A stretch of DNA of 64,000 bases. Source: Antiquaquibacter soli. Lineage in GTDB: Bacteria > Actinomycetota > Actinomycetes > Actinomycetales > Microbacteriaceae. Location: NCBI RefSeq assembly GCF_030580675.1, contig NZ_JAUQUB010000002.1, forward strand, positions 348,322 through 412,321. Reading direction: 5' to 3'. Both the position numbers and the translations under genes were made by a program. The first letter of the stretch is position 1; each line of letters starts with the position of its first letter. Below the pieces are notes generated by a model. That model searched no databases. It was not told where the DNA came from and worked only from the letters and a program-made list of their open reading frames with translations. Positions 1 through 6,824 of the stretch are shown in pieces.

Positions 1-303
1 TACCTGGCGAGTCACGGCGAGGCGCTGGACGTCGTCGTCGAGCTCGTGGCGGATCCGGACGTCGTCGTCGAGCGGCTGCGCAAGCGCGCCCTCGAGCAGG
101 GCCGCAGCGATGACGACGAGTCGGTCGTCCGCCACCGGCTCGAGGTCTACCGCGAGCAGACGGAGCCGCTCATCGACATCTACGACGAGCGCGGGCTCCT
201 CGTGAAGATCGACGCGCTCGGCGCGATCGACGAGGTCACCGCCCGGATCACGGATGCTCTGTCCGGCCGCGGCATCGGCCTCCCGGACGCTGCGACGGCC
301 TGA
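1..303 (+). CDS. adk: adenylate kinase, C-terminal part (5' end outside window)
   Basis: Only the last 100 codons are present, open from the first base. Adenylate kinase interconverts ATP + AMP and 2 ADP in the cytosol. The visible part has the family's C-terminal signature: a GRSDDDES segment, then an arginine-containing helix (VVRHRLEVYREQTEPL) and a terminal alpha/beta unit (LLVKIDALGAIDEV). These match the end of the LID and the CORE helices. Position just upstream of infA agrees with the common secY-adk-(map)-infA order at the end of the spc operon. The stop is TGA at 301-303. An infA promoter lies 55 bp further on, so infA need not depend on adk transcription. Confidence 0.9.
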   Translation, partial: YLASHGEALDVVVELVADPDVVVERLRKRALEQGRSDDDESVVRHRLEVYREQTEPLIDIYDERGLLVKIDALGAIDEVTARITDALSGRGIGLPDAATA

Positions 304-335
304 GCCGCCGTCCGCTCCTGGCGATACCACACAAG

Positions 336-371
336 TGGCGAAACGCCCGGGAATGACGTAAGCTGGATCCT
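336..371 (+). promoter_or_regulatory. promoter of infA
   Basis: TAAGCT at 359-364 is a good -10 box. A weak -35 (TGGCGA, 336-341) lies 17 bp upstream. The predicted start is near 370-371, so the transcript would begin close to TTGGTGTTT. The -10 box and start region are almost identical to those of rplM at 5689-5709. Confidence 0.6.
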
Positions 372-472
372 TGGTGTTTTGGGCCGCTTTCGGCGTGCCC
401 GCGATGCTCTCCGGAGCGTCGGCACCGAATCCCCGCAGACCAGCGAACCACACTTTTAGCGACGAAGAGGCT
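371..472 (+). promoter_or_regulatory. structured 5' leader of infA
   Basis: About 100 nt of untranslated leader. It contains an 8-bp stem (402-409 with 414-421, one G-T pair) closed by a TCCG loop. It opens with the same nine bases as the rplM leader (TTGGTGTTT). A role in control of ribosomal genes is possible but not shown. Confidence 0.45.
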
Positions 473-694
473 ATGGCCAAAAAAGACGGTGTCATCGAGA
501 TCGAAGGATCCGTGATCGAGGCTCTCCCCAACGCGATGTTCCGCGTTGAGCTGACCAACGGTCACAAGGTCCTCGCTCACATCTCGGGCAAGATGCGACA
601 GAACTACATCCGGATCCTCCCCGAGGACCGCGTGGTCGTCGAGCTCAGCCCGTACGACCTGACCCGCGGCCGTATCACCTACCGCTACAAGTAA
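473..694 (+). CDS. infA: translation initiation factor IF-1
   Basis: A 73-residue single S1/OB-fold protein, close to the usual 72. IF-1 binds the 30S A site and works with IF-2 and IF-3 during initiation. The sequence starts [12 protein letters not shown] and ends RGRITYRYK, the classical IF-1 ends. The ATG at 473 is chosen over upstream in-frame starts because it gives the family N-terminus and follows a purine-rich GAAGAGG stretch (464-470). It heads the run infA-rpmJ-rpsM-rpsK-rpoA-rplQ. Confidence 0.97.
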   Translation: MAKKDGVIEIEGSVIEALPNAMFRVELTNGHKVLAHISGKMRQNYIRILPEDRVVVELSPYDLTRGRITYRYK

Positions 695-714
695 GGCTCG
701 CTGAGAAGTAACGG

Positions 715-730
715 CCCCGCCCTCGCGGGG
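715..730 (+). terminator. short hairpin between infA and rpmJ
   Basis: CCCCGC (715-720) pairs with GCGGGG (725-730) around a CCTC loop. There is no T tract, so it is more likely an attenuating or mRNA-protecting hairpin than a strong terminator. Confidence 0.35.
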
Positions 731-755
731 TACGAAGACAGCGAAAAGGAACATC

Positions 756-872
756 ATGAAGGTCAACCCCAGCGTCAAGCCCATCTGCGACCACTGCCGC
801 GTCATCCGCCGCAACGGCCGCGTGATGGTCATCTGCAAGTCCAACCCGCGTCACAAGCAAAGGCAGGGTTAG
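756..872 (+). CDS. rpmJ: 50S ribosomal protein L36 (bL36)
   Basis: A 38-residue protein starting [11 protein letters not shown] and ending RHKQRQG, typical of bL36. It has the zinc-ribbon ligands of the C+ form: Cys11, Cys14, Cys27 and His33. The protein binds 23S rRNA in the large subunit. The start follows AAAAGGA (744-750). It lies between infA and rpsM as in most bacteria. The cysteine-containing form normally needs zinc; whether the genome also has a zinc-free paralogue cannot be seen here. Confidence 0.97.
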   Translation: MKVNPSVKPICDHCRVIRRNGRVMVICKSNPRHKQRQG

Positions 873-873
873 A

Positions 874-936
874 GCAAGGGCCATTTCTGGCCCTTGCCCC
901 TGGCTTTGCCGGGGCCGTCTCGGCCCCGGACCAGGG
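874..936 (+). ncRNA. paired hairpins with conserved loops (copy 1, after rpmJ)
   Basis: Hairpin 1 has a 9-bp stem (874-882 with 889-897) around loop ATTTCT, readable as one more A-T pair closing a TTTC tetraloop. Hairpin 2 has a 9-bp stem (909-917 with 921-929) around loop TCT, with an outer CCCTGG/CCAGGG pairing (898-903 with 931-936). Hairpin 1 begins 2 nt after the rpmJ stop. Copy 2 after rpsK has the same loops on different stems. Possible roles are termination, attenuation or RNA processing. Confidence 0.6.
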
Positions 937-1062
937 CTAAATACCAACAACTGAACACAGAACAGAACAGCACCACGAACCGGCTCCGGCCGGGGACACC
1001 CAGGGTTGGAGGCCTTGGCACCGGTGCTGTCCACACCTCCACTCACTAACAGGAGAGCCACA

Positions 1063-1443
1063 ATGGCACGTCTCGCCGGCGTCGACATTCCGCGCGACAA
1101 GCGCGTGGAAGTCGCACTGACGTACATCTACGGTGTCGGCCGCACTCGGTCGCTCAAGACCCTCGCGGACACCGGAATCAACGGAGACATCCGGGTCAAG
1201 GACCTCACGGATGACCAGCTCATCGCCCTTCGCGACTACATCGAGGGCAACTTCAAGGTCGAGGGTGACCTCCGCCGCGAGGTGGCCGCCGACATCCGTC
1301 GCAAGGTCGAGATCGGCAGCTACCAGGGCATCCGCCACCGTCGCGGCCTGCCCGTCCACGGTCAGCGCACGAAGACCAACGCTCGCACCCGCAAGGGTCC
1401 GAAGCGCACTGTTGCCGGCAAGAAGAAGGCCGGCCGCAAGTAA
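1063..1443 (+). CDS. rpsM: 30S ribosomal protein S13 (uS13)
   Basis: A 126-residue protein at the top of the small-subunit head, where it contacts 16S rRNA, the P-site tRNA and the bridge to the large subunit. It starts [21 protein letters not shown] and carries the [18 protein letters not shown] segment and a lysine/arginine-rich tail that reaches the P site, as expected. The ATG at 1063 follows a strong AGGAGAG ribosome-binding site (1051-1057). A 190-nt gap with paired hairpins separates it from rpmJ, so it may start or re-start a transcription unit. rpsK follows after 31 bp. Confidence 0.97.
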   Translation: MARLAGVDIPRDKRVEVALTYIYGVGRTRSLKTLADTGINGDIRVKDLTDDQLIALRDYIEGNFKVEGDLRREVAADIRRKVEIGSYQGIRHRRGLPVHGQRTKTNARTRKGPKRTVAGKKKAGRK

Positions 1444-1474
1444 GCGGCAGCCAGGATCAAGGAGAAACTGAGGA

Positions 1475-1873
1475 ATGGCTGCACCCAAGGCCGCCGCGCG
1501 CAAGCCGCGCCGCAAGGAGAAGAAGAACGTCGCGCTGGGCCAGGCGCACATCAAGTCGACGTTCAACAACACCATCGTGTCCATCACCGACCCCACGGGG
1601 GCCGTCATCAGCTGGGCCTCGTCCGGCGCCGTCGGCTTCAAGGGCTCGCGCAAGTCGACCCCGTTCGCCGCGCAGCTGGCCGCCGAGTCGGCCGCCCGCC
1701 AGGCGCAGGAGCACGGCATGAAGAAGGTCGACGTCTTCGTCAAGGGCCCGGGCTCGGGTCGCGAGACGGCGATCCGCTCGCTTCAGGCCGCGGGCCTCGA
1801 GGTCGGTTCGATCAACGACGTCACGCCGCAGGCGCACAACGGGTGCCGCCCGCCGAAGCGTCGTCGCGTTTAG
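1475..1873 (+). CDS. rpsK: 30S ribosomal protein S11 (uS11)
   Basis: A 132-residue small-subunit platform protein. It has a basic N-terminus ([13 protein letters not shown]), then the conserved [16 protein letters not shown] and [14 protein letters not shown] blocks, and ends with the usual [18 protein letters not shown]. Start ATG 1475 follows AAGGAGAA. rpoA comes next with a 176-nt gap. rpsD, which some actinobacteria have between rpsK and rpoA, is not here and must be elsewhere. Confidence 0.98.
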   Translation: MAAPKAAARKPRRKEKKNVALGQAHIKSTFNNTIVSITDPTGAVISWASSGAVGFKGSRKSTPFAAQLAAESAARQAQEHGMKKVDVFVKGPGSGRETAIRSLQAAGLEVGSINDVTPQAHNGCRPPKRRRV

Positions 1874-1881
1874 CTCGGTTG

Positions 1882-1939
1882 GGGTGGAGGCCATTTCTGG
1901 CCTCCACCCGGCTAAACGCCGCGACCGTCTCGGTCGCGG
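1882..1939 (+). ncRNA. paired hairpins with conserved loops (copy 2, after rpsK)
   Basis: Hairpin 1 has an 11-bp stem (1882-1892 with 1899-1909) around loop ATTTCT. Hairpin 2 has a 9-bp stem (1919-1927 with 1931-1939) around loop TCT. Order, spacing (9 nt against 11) and both loops match copy 1 after rpmJ, but the stems differ. That is the pattern expected when the RNA fold is under selection. No clear T tract follows. Confidence 0.6.
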
Positions 1940-2009
1940 TTGCGTAGTACCACCATCACCAGCGCGTTAATAACTCAACAGACCGACGGGCCAGCCACTC
2001 GTCGTATCC

Positions 2010-2031
2010 AGGTGTCAAATAGCGGACACCT
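2010..2031 (+). promoter_or_regulatory. hairpin just upstream of the rpoA ribosome-binding site
   Basis: AGGTGTC (2010-2016) pairs with GACACCT (2025-2031) across an 8-nt loop. The stem ends only 5 nt before the GAAAGGA ribosome-binding site of rpoA (2037-2043), so it could influence initiation on the GTG start. Confidence 0.35.
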
Positions 2032-2049
2032 CGCCGAAAGGAATCACCA

Positions 2050-3045
2050 GTGCTCATCGCACAGCGCCCCACCCTTGCTGAGGAGAACATCTCCGAGTTC
2101 CGCTCGCGGTTCGTCATCGAGCCGCTTGAGCCCGGCTTCGGCTACACGCTCGGCAACTCCCTCCGCCGCACCCTTCTCTCGTCGATCCCCGGTGCTGCCG
2201 TCACCAGCATCCGCATCGACGGTGTCCTGCACGAGTTCAGCACGGTCCCCGGTGTCAAGGAGGATGTCACCGAGATCATCCTGAACATCAAGAACCTGGT
2301 CGTCTCGAGCGAGCATGACGAGCCGATCACCGCCTACCTGCGCAAGCAGGGCGCGGGCGAGGTCACGGCCGCGGACATCTCGGCTCCGGCGGGCGTCGAG
2401 ATCCACAACCCGGACCTCGTCATCGCCACCCTGAACGACAAGGCCAAGTTCGAGCTCGAGCTCACGATCGAGCGCGGCCGCGGCTACGTCTCGGCGACGC
2501 AGAACCGCAGCGAGTTCAGCGAGGCGGGCCAGATCCCGATCGACTCGATCTACTCGCCCGTCCTCAAGGTCACCTACCGCGTCGAGGCCACCCGCGCCGG
2601 CGAGCGCACCGACTTCGACCGCCTCGTGGTCGACGTCGAGACCAAGTCGGCGATCAGCCCGCGCGACGCGGTCGCCTCGGCCGGTCGCACGCTCACCGAG
2701 CTGTTCGGTCTCGCCCGCGAGCTCAACAACGCGGCCGAGGGCATCGAGATCGGCCCGGCGCCGGTCGACGCCGTGCTCTCGAGCGAGCTGAGCATGCCGA
2801 TCGAGGACCTCGACCTCTCCGTGCGCAGCTACAACTGCCTCAAGCGCGAGGGCATCAACACGGTCAGCGAGCTCGTCGCCCTCTCGGAGACGCAGCTCAT
2901 GAACATCCGCAACTTCGGCCAGAAGTCCGTCGACGAGGTGAAGGACAAGCTCGTCGAGATGGGCCTCTCGCTCAAGGACAGCGTGCCCGGCTTCGACGGC
3001 GCGCACTTCTACGGCGGCTACGACGACGACGAGACCAACGCCTAG
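2050..3045 (+). CDS. rpoA: DNA-directed RNA polymerase subunit alpha
   Basis: A 331-residue alpha subunit, normal length. It dimerises through the N-terminal domain to scaffold beta and beta-prime; the C-terminal domain contacts UP elements and activators. The NTD (about 1-230) shows [26 protein letters not shown] linker around 230-250 leads to the CTD helix-hairpin-helix region ([22 protein letters not shown], then [17 protein letters not shown]). GTG 2050 is the start, preceded by GAAAGGA. It is followed by rplQ after 39 bp, the normal partner. The C-terminus is acidic (YDDDETNA). Confidence 0.98.
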   Translation: MLIAQRPTLAEENISEFRSRFVIEPLEPGFGYTLGNSLRRTLLSSIPGAAVTSIRIDGVLHEFSTVPGVKEDVTEIILNIKNLVVSSEHDEPITAYLRKQGAGEVTAADISAPAGVEIHNPDLVIATLNDKAKFELELTIERGRGYVSATQNRSEFSEAGQIPIDSIYSPVLKVTYRVEATRAGERTDFDRLVVDVETKSAISPRDAVASAGRTLTELFGLARELNNAAEGIEIGPAPVDAVLSSELSMPIEDLDLSVRSYNCLKREGINTVSELVALSETQLMNIRNFGQKSVDEVKDKLVEMGLSLKDSVPGFDGAHFYGGYDDDETNA

Positions 3046-3084
3046 GCCCGCGCCGCAGCGACTGAGTACTGGAGAACTGGAACA

Positions 3085-3699
3085 ATGCCTACACCCACCA
3101 AGGGACCCCGCCTCGGAGGCGGCCCGGCGCACGAGCGACTGCTGCTCGCGAACCTCGCCGCGGCGCTCTTCACCCACAAGAGCATCAAGACGACCGAGAC
3201 GAAGGCCAAGCGCCTGCGTCCCGTCGCCGAGCGCCTCATCACGTTCGCGAAGCGCGGCGATCTGCACGCGCGTCGTCGCGTGCTCGCCGTGATCGGCGAC
3301 AAGAGCGTCGTGCACGAGCTCTTCACCGAGATCGCGCCGCTCGTCGAGAACCGTGAGGGCGGCTACACGCGCATCACCAAGCTCGGCTTCCGCAAGGGCG
3401 ACAACGCGCCGATGGTCCAGATCGAGCTCGTGCTCGAGCCGGTCAACCCGAAGCCGAAGTCGGCGAAGAAGTCCGCCGCCGCTGAGAAGCCCGCCAAGGC
3501 TGAGGCCGCTCCGGTCGAGGAGACCGAGGAGGCTCCCGCCGAGGACAGCAGCGCAGCCGACAGCACCGAGGAGACCGAGACGGTCGCCGAGGTCGAGGAG
3601 GCCGCCGCCGAGGACACCGCGTCGACCGAGTCCGCTGACGTCGCCGAGGAGGCCGCGGACGCCGACGCCGAGGTCGCCGCCGAGGACGAGGCCAAGTAG
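3085..3699 (+). CDS. rplQ: 50S ribosomal protein L17 (bL17) with long acidic tail
   Basis: Residues 1-120 are a normal bL17, starting [20 protein letters not shown] and containing [30 protein letters not shown]. bL17 sits near the exit of the peptide tunnel. Residues 121-204 are a low-complexity extension: a short lysine/alanine part, then about 65 residues dominated by Ala, Glu, Asp, Ser and Thr. The core alone is about 120 residues in most bacteria. Extended L17 proteins occur in actinobacteria, but the function of the tail is not established here. A strong terminator 20 bp downstream ends the operon. Confidence 0.96.
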   Translation: MPTPTKGPRLGGGPAHERLLLANLAAALFTHKSIKTTETKAKRLRPVAERLITFAKRGDLHARRRVLAVIGDKSVVHELFTEIAPLVENREGGYTRITKLGFRKGDNAPMVQIELVLEPVNPKPKSAKKSAAAEKPAKAEAAPVEETEEAPAEDSSAADSTEETETVAEVEEAAAEDTASTESADVAEEAADADAEVAAEDEAK

Positions 3700-3719
3700 T
3701 CTCTCGCAATCCCAGTGTG

Positions 3720-3744
3720 AACCCCGCCCTGACCGGGCGGGGTT
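3720..3744 (+). terminator. terminator after rplQ
   Basis: AACCCCGCCC (3720-3729) pairs perfectly with GGGCGGGGTT (3735-3744) around TGACC, and the downstream DNA is T-rich (CTACTGTTT). It ends the alpha operon. The -10 box of the next gene overlaps its tail. Confidence 0.85.
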
Positions 3745-3745
3745 C

Positions 3746-3751
3746 TACTGT
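3746..3751 (+). promoter_or_regulatory. -10 box for a leaderless GNAT gene
   Basis: TACTGT lies 7 nt before the ATG at 3759. The transcription start would fall at or next to the start codon. No clear -35 box is seen. Confidence 0.5.
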
Positions 3752-3758
3752 TTAAGGC

Positions 3759-4775
3759 ATGACCGAGCGACCCCTGAGCGAACGCGTCAGCGCCCCGGCC
3801 CGCCTGGACCTGCCCGAGGGCCCGGATGCGATGACCTGGCGCAGCGCGACCACCGATGACATCCCGGCTCTCTACGAACTGGAGCGCGAGGTGAGCGCGG
3901 CCGATCACCCGCACTACACGACCCCGCTCGAGGAGTTCGAGGACGACTTCGCGGCCTCGTTCATCGACATCGCGACCGACACGGTGGTCGCCGTCGAACC
4001 GGATGGCACCATCCAGGGCTGGGGCCTGGTGATCCTGTCGCCCGGGCAGCGGACGCTCGTGCGCACGATTCTCGCCGGGGCGGTGCGACCGTCCGCGCGC
4101 GGGCGCGGGCTCGGCCGCCGCATCCTCGGCTGGCAGGTCGCACGAGCGGAGCAGCTGCTCGCGACCTCCGAGAAGACCCTGCCCGGGTGGGTGCTCGCCT
4201 ATGTCCAAGAGAACGTCGCGGATGCCCGAGCCCTCTTCGAGCGGGCGGGGCTGTCGATCGCCCGCTATTTCCTCGAGCTGCGGCGCGACCTCTCCCAGCC
4301 CATCCCCGAACTCGGCGGCGGGCTCACGATCGAACCATTCACGCCCGAGCGCTCGGGCGCAGTCCACGCGGCCGTCGTGGACGCCTTCCAGGACCACTGG
4401 GCAAGCCAGCCGATGAGCGACGAGCAGTGGGAGACGTTCACCGCGCGCTCCATCGCCCGACCGGACCTGAGCGCGGTGGCGATCGTCGACGGCGAGGTAG
4501 CGGGCTTCGTGCTCGCCTCCGTCAACGATGAGGACTGGGAGGGCCAGGGTTTCAGCTCCGCGTACATCGATCTCGTCGGCGTCCCGCGGGCGTTCCGGGG
4601 ACGCGGCATCGCGCCGGCCCTCCTCGCGCACAGCATGCGGGCGATGGCGGCCGAGGGGCTCGAGAAGGCCGTTCTCGACGTCGACTCCGACAGCCCCACG
4701 GGCGCCCTCGGCCTGTACCAGAAGGTCGGCTTCGTCGAGTCGCACCGCAGCATCGCCTACACCCGCGAGTACTGA
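3759..4775 (+). CDS. tandem-GNAT N-acetyltransferase
   Basis: A 338-residue protein with two GNAT domains, roughly 28-185 and 190-338. Each has an acetyl-CoA pyrophosphate-binding motif: RPSARGRGLGRRIL in the first and RAFRGRGIAPALL in the second. GNAT enzymes move an acyl group from CoA to an amine. The double arrangement recalls mycothiol synthase MshD, but nothing here fixes the substrate and no mycothiol gene is nearby. It separates rplQ from truA, which are often adjacent in actinobacteria, and has its own leaderless promoter. Start ATG 3759. truA begins 24 bp after its stop. Confidence 0.8.
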   Translation: MTERPLSERVSAPARLDLPEGPDAMTWRSATTDDIPALYELEREVSAADHPHYTTPLEEFEDDFAASFIDIATDTVVAVEPDGTIQGWGLVILSPGQRTLVRTILAGAVRPSARGRGLGRRILGWQVARAEQLLATSEKTLPGWVLAYVQENVADARALFERAGLSIARYFLELRRDLSQPIPELGGGLTIEPFTPERSGAVHAAVVDAFQDHWASQPMSDEQWETFTARSIARPDLSAVAIVDGEVAGFVLASVNDEDWEGQGFSSAYIDLVGVPRAFRGRGIAPALLAHSMRAMAAEGLEKAVLDVDSDSPTGALGLYQKVGFVESHRSIAYTREY

Positions 4776-4785
4776 CCCGGGCGGC

Positions 4786-4791
4786 TACGCT
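4786..4791 (+). promoter_or_regulatory. -10 box for leaderless truA
   Basis: TACGCT lies 8 nt before the GTG at 4800. No ribosome-binding site is seen, in keeping with a leaderless transcript. Confidence 0.5.
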
Positions 4792-4799
4792 TGGCAACC

Positions 4800-5669
4800 G
4801 TGACCGACGAGCCGACTACCCGCCTGCGGCTCGACCTCGCCTACGACGGCGCCGCCTTCTCGGGGTGGGCGGCCCAACCCGGGCTGCGGACCGTGCAGGG
4901 CGTGCTCGAGGATGCCCTCGCCACCGTCTTCTCGCGCGCCCCCGACCCGCCGCGGCTCACGGTCGCCGGCCGCACCGACGCCGGGGTGCACGCGACGGGC
5001 CAGGTGGCGCACCTCGACCTCACACCGCGGCAGCTTGCGCGACTCGCCAAGCCGCACGGCTCCCGCCCGTCCCCCGATCCCGCGGAGGCGCTGGCTCGAC
5101 GGCTCAACGGCATCGCGGGGCTGCGCAGCGATGTGGTCGTGCGCGCAGCATCCGTCGCCCCTGCCGGCTTCGATGCGCGGTTCTCGCCGGTCTGGCGGCG
5201 GTACGGCTACCGGATCGCGGATGCTGCGGCCGAGCGCAACCCGCTGCACCGCGGTTACACCGTCTGGTACCCGGCCGAGCTCGACGTCGAGGCGATGAAC
5301 TCCGCAGCCCGGCAACTGCTCGGTCTCGCGGACTGGGCCGCGTACTGCCGGCCGCGCGAGGGGTCGACGACGATCCGCGAGCTGCAGGAGTTCGAGTGGG
5401 TTCGCGAGGCCGACGGGGTCGTGGTGGCCTACCTCAAGGCCGACGCGTTCTGCCACAGCATGGTGCGCGCGCTTGTGGGCGCGGGCGTCTCCGTGGGGGA
5501 GGGCAAGCTGCCGGGGGAGCGGCTGCTCGGGATCCGCGAGGAGGCCCAGCGCACGAGCGAGTTCAAGGTGATGCCGGCCGCCGGCCTCACGCTCCTCGAG
5601 GTGGGGTATCCGGCCGACGAACTGCTCGCGGCGCGAGCCGAGCAGACCCGCGCTCGCCGTGACGTTTGA
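4800..5669 (+). CDS. truA: tRNA pseudouridine(38-40) synthase TruA
   Basis: Converts uridines 38-40 of the tRNA anticodon stem-loop to pseudouridine. About 289 residues, somewhat longer than the E. coli protein (270). The sequence opens LRLDLAYDGAAFSGWAAQPG and has the catalytic-aspartate motif GRTDAGVHATGQVAH and FCHSMVRALVG near the end, all TruA hallmarks. GTG 4800 is preferred to the in-frame TTG at 4791 because TTG overlaps the -10 box and GTG sits at the right distance for a leaderless mRNA. The long insertion around AKPHGSRPSPDPAEAL looks lineage-specific. Confidence 0.93.
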   Translation: MTDEPTTRLRLDLAYDGAAFSGWAAQPGLRTVQGVLEDALATVFSRAPDPPRLTVAGRTDAGVHATGQVAHLDLTPRQLARLAKPHGSRPSPDPAEALARRLNGIAGLRSDVVVRAASVAPAGFDARFSPVWRRYGYRIADAAAERNPLHRGYTVWYPAELDVEAMNSAARQLLGLADWAAYCRPREGSTTIRELQEFEWVREADGVVVAYLKADAFCHSMVRALVGAGVSVGEGKLPGERLLGIREEAQRTSEFKVMPAAGLTLLEVGYPADELLAARAEQTRARRDV

Positions 5670-5701
5670 CCCGGGGCATCCTGTCGCCTAAGCTTGACCC
5701 T
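5666..5701 (+). promoter_or_regulatory. promoter of rplM-rpsI
   Basis: TTGACC (5666-5671), a 17-bp spacer and TAAGCT (5689-5694) make one of the best housekeeping promoters in the window. The start of transcription should be near 5700-5701, giving a transcript that begins near TTGGTGTTT. The -35 box lies at the very end of truA. Confidence 0.75.
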
Positions 5702-5839
5702 TGGTGTTTCGCGTCCTGCGCGCGTCTCGCCCGATCATGAGCCCTCCACAGGGTGGATTCCCCGGCCATCGGCCGAGGAATGCCCCGCCGGAGCGGGATT
5801 CACGAGCCTCTTCATCGATCAACGGAAAGCAGCACTACT
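5701..5839 (+). promoter_or_regulatory. structured 5' leader of rplM
   Basis: A leader of about 139 nt with three successive hairpins: 5745-5749 with 5753-5757; 5758-5767 with 5771-5780 (one C-A mismatch, ATC loop); and 5784-5788 with 5793-5797. Leaders of ribosomal-protein operons often carry feedback sites, so binding of L13 or S9 is a reasonable hypothesis. The first nine bases match those of the infA leader. Confidence 0.5.
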
Positions 5840-6286
5840 GTGACGCGCACCTTTACGCCCAAGGCGGACGACATCACTCGCGAGTGGGTCATCATCGACG
5901 CCACCGACATCGTCCTCGGCCGCCTCGCCAGCCACGCTGCCTCGCTCCTGCGCGGCAAGCACAAGGCGATCTTCGCCAACCACGTCGACACCGGCGACTT
6001 CGTCATCATCGTCAACGCCGACAAGGTCGCCCTCACCGGCTCCAAGCTCGCGCAGAAGAAGGCGTACCGCCACTCGGGCTACCCGGGCGGCCTCCGCGCC
6101 ACGAGCTACACCGAGCTCCTCGAGAAGCACCCGACGCGCGCCGTCGAGAAGGCCGTGCGCGGCATGCTCCCGAAGAACTCGCTCGGCCGCGCCCAGCTCT
6201 CGAAGCTGAAGGTCTACGCCGGTGCCGAGCACCCGCACGCCGCGCAGCAGCCGAAGCCGTACACCCTCACCCAGGTCGCCCAGTAA
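5840..6286 (+). CDS. rplM: 50S ribosomal protein L13 (uL13)
   Basis: A 148-residue early-assembly protein of the large subunit. It starts [31 protein letters not shown] and contains [32 protein letters not shown] and [13 protein letters not shown], all diagnostic. GTG 5840 is the start; an upstream in-frame ATG at 5753 would add residues foreign to the family, and the ribosome-binding site GGAAAG (5823-5828) fits GTG. rpsI follows after 30 bp, the normal rplM-rpsI pair. Confidence 0.97.
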   Translation: MTRTFTPKADDITREWVIIDATDIVLGRLASHAASLLRGKHKAIFANHVDTGDFVIIVNADKVALTGSKLAQKKAYRHSGYPGGLRATSYTELLEKHPTRAVEKAVRGMLPKNSLGRAQLSKLKVYAGAEHPHAAQQPKPYTLTQVAQ

Positions 6287-6316
6287 GCGGCAGCGAAGAA
6301 CTAAGGACTTATTACT

Positions 6317-6805
6317 GTGGCCAGCATCCAGGATTCCATCGACGAGACCGTCGTCGAGAGCTTCACGACTGAGACCCCCGCCGCCGAGGCGCCGAAGGCT
6401 CCCCGCCCCGTTCTGAACGTGTCGGGTGCCGCGGTCGGCCGCCGCAAGGAGGCCATCGCCCGCGTGCGTCTCGTCCCCGGCGCCGGTACCGCGACCGTCA
6501 ACGGCCGCGACCTCGCCGAGTACTTCCCCAACAAGCTGCACCAGCAGCTCATCAACGACCCGTTCAAGGTGCTCGACCTCCTCGGCTCCTACGACGTGAC
6601 CGCCCGCATCACCGGTGGTGGCCCCTCGGGCCAGGCCGGGGCGCTGCGCCTGGCGATCGCTCGTGCGCTCAACGAGATCGACCGCGAGAACAACCGACCC
6701 ACCCTCAAGAAGGCGGGCTTCCTGACTCGTGACGCGCGCGTCATCGAGCGCAAGAAGGCCGGTCTCAAGAAGGCCCGCAAGGCGTCGCAGTTCTCGAAGC
6801 GCTAA
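6317..6805 (+). CDS. rpsI: 30S ribosomal protein S9 (uS9)
   Basis: A 162-residue protein. The first 37 or so residues ([20 protein letters not shown] and an Ala/Pro-rich link) are an extension often seen in actinobacterial S9. The conserved core runs from [19 protein letters not shown] to the tail [12 protein letters not shown], whose last residues reach the P-site tRNA. GTG 6317 follows AAGGAC. glmM starts 19 bp after the stop, so rplM-rpsI-glmM may be co-transcribed. Confidence 0.96.
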   Translation: MASIQDSIDETVVESFTTETPAAEAPKAPRPVLNVSGAAVGRRKEAIARVRLVPGAGTATVNGRDLAEYFPNKLHQQLINDPFKVLDLLGSYDVTARITGGGPSGQAGALRLAIARALNEIDRENNRPTLKKAGFLTRDARVIERKKAGLKKARKASQFSKR

Positions 6806-6824
6806 ACCCGCTTCTCGGGCGACA

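Noticed and set aside
3759..4775. Mycothiol synthase MshD
   Set aside because: Tandem GNAT layout and length are compatible, but no MshD-specific motif could be identified and no mycothiol gene is nearby, so only the general call is given.
4791..4799. TTG at 4791 as the truA start
   Set aside because: It overlaps the TACGCT -10 box and adds three residues; GTG 4800 has the proper leaderless spacing.
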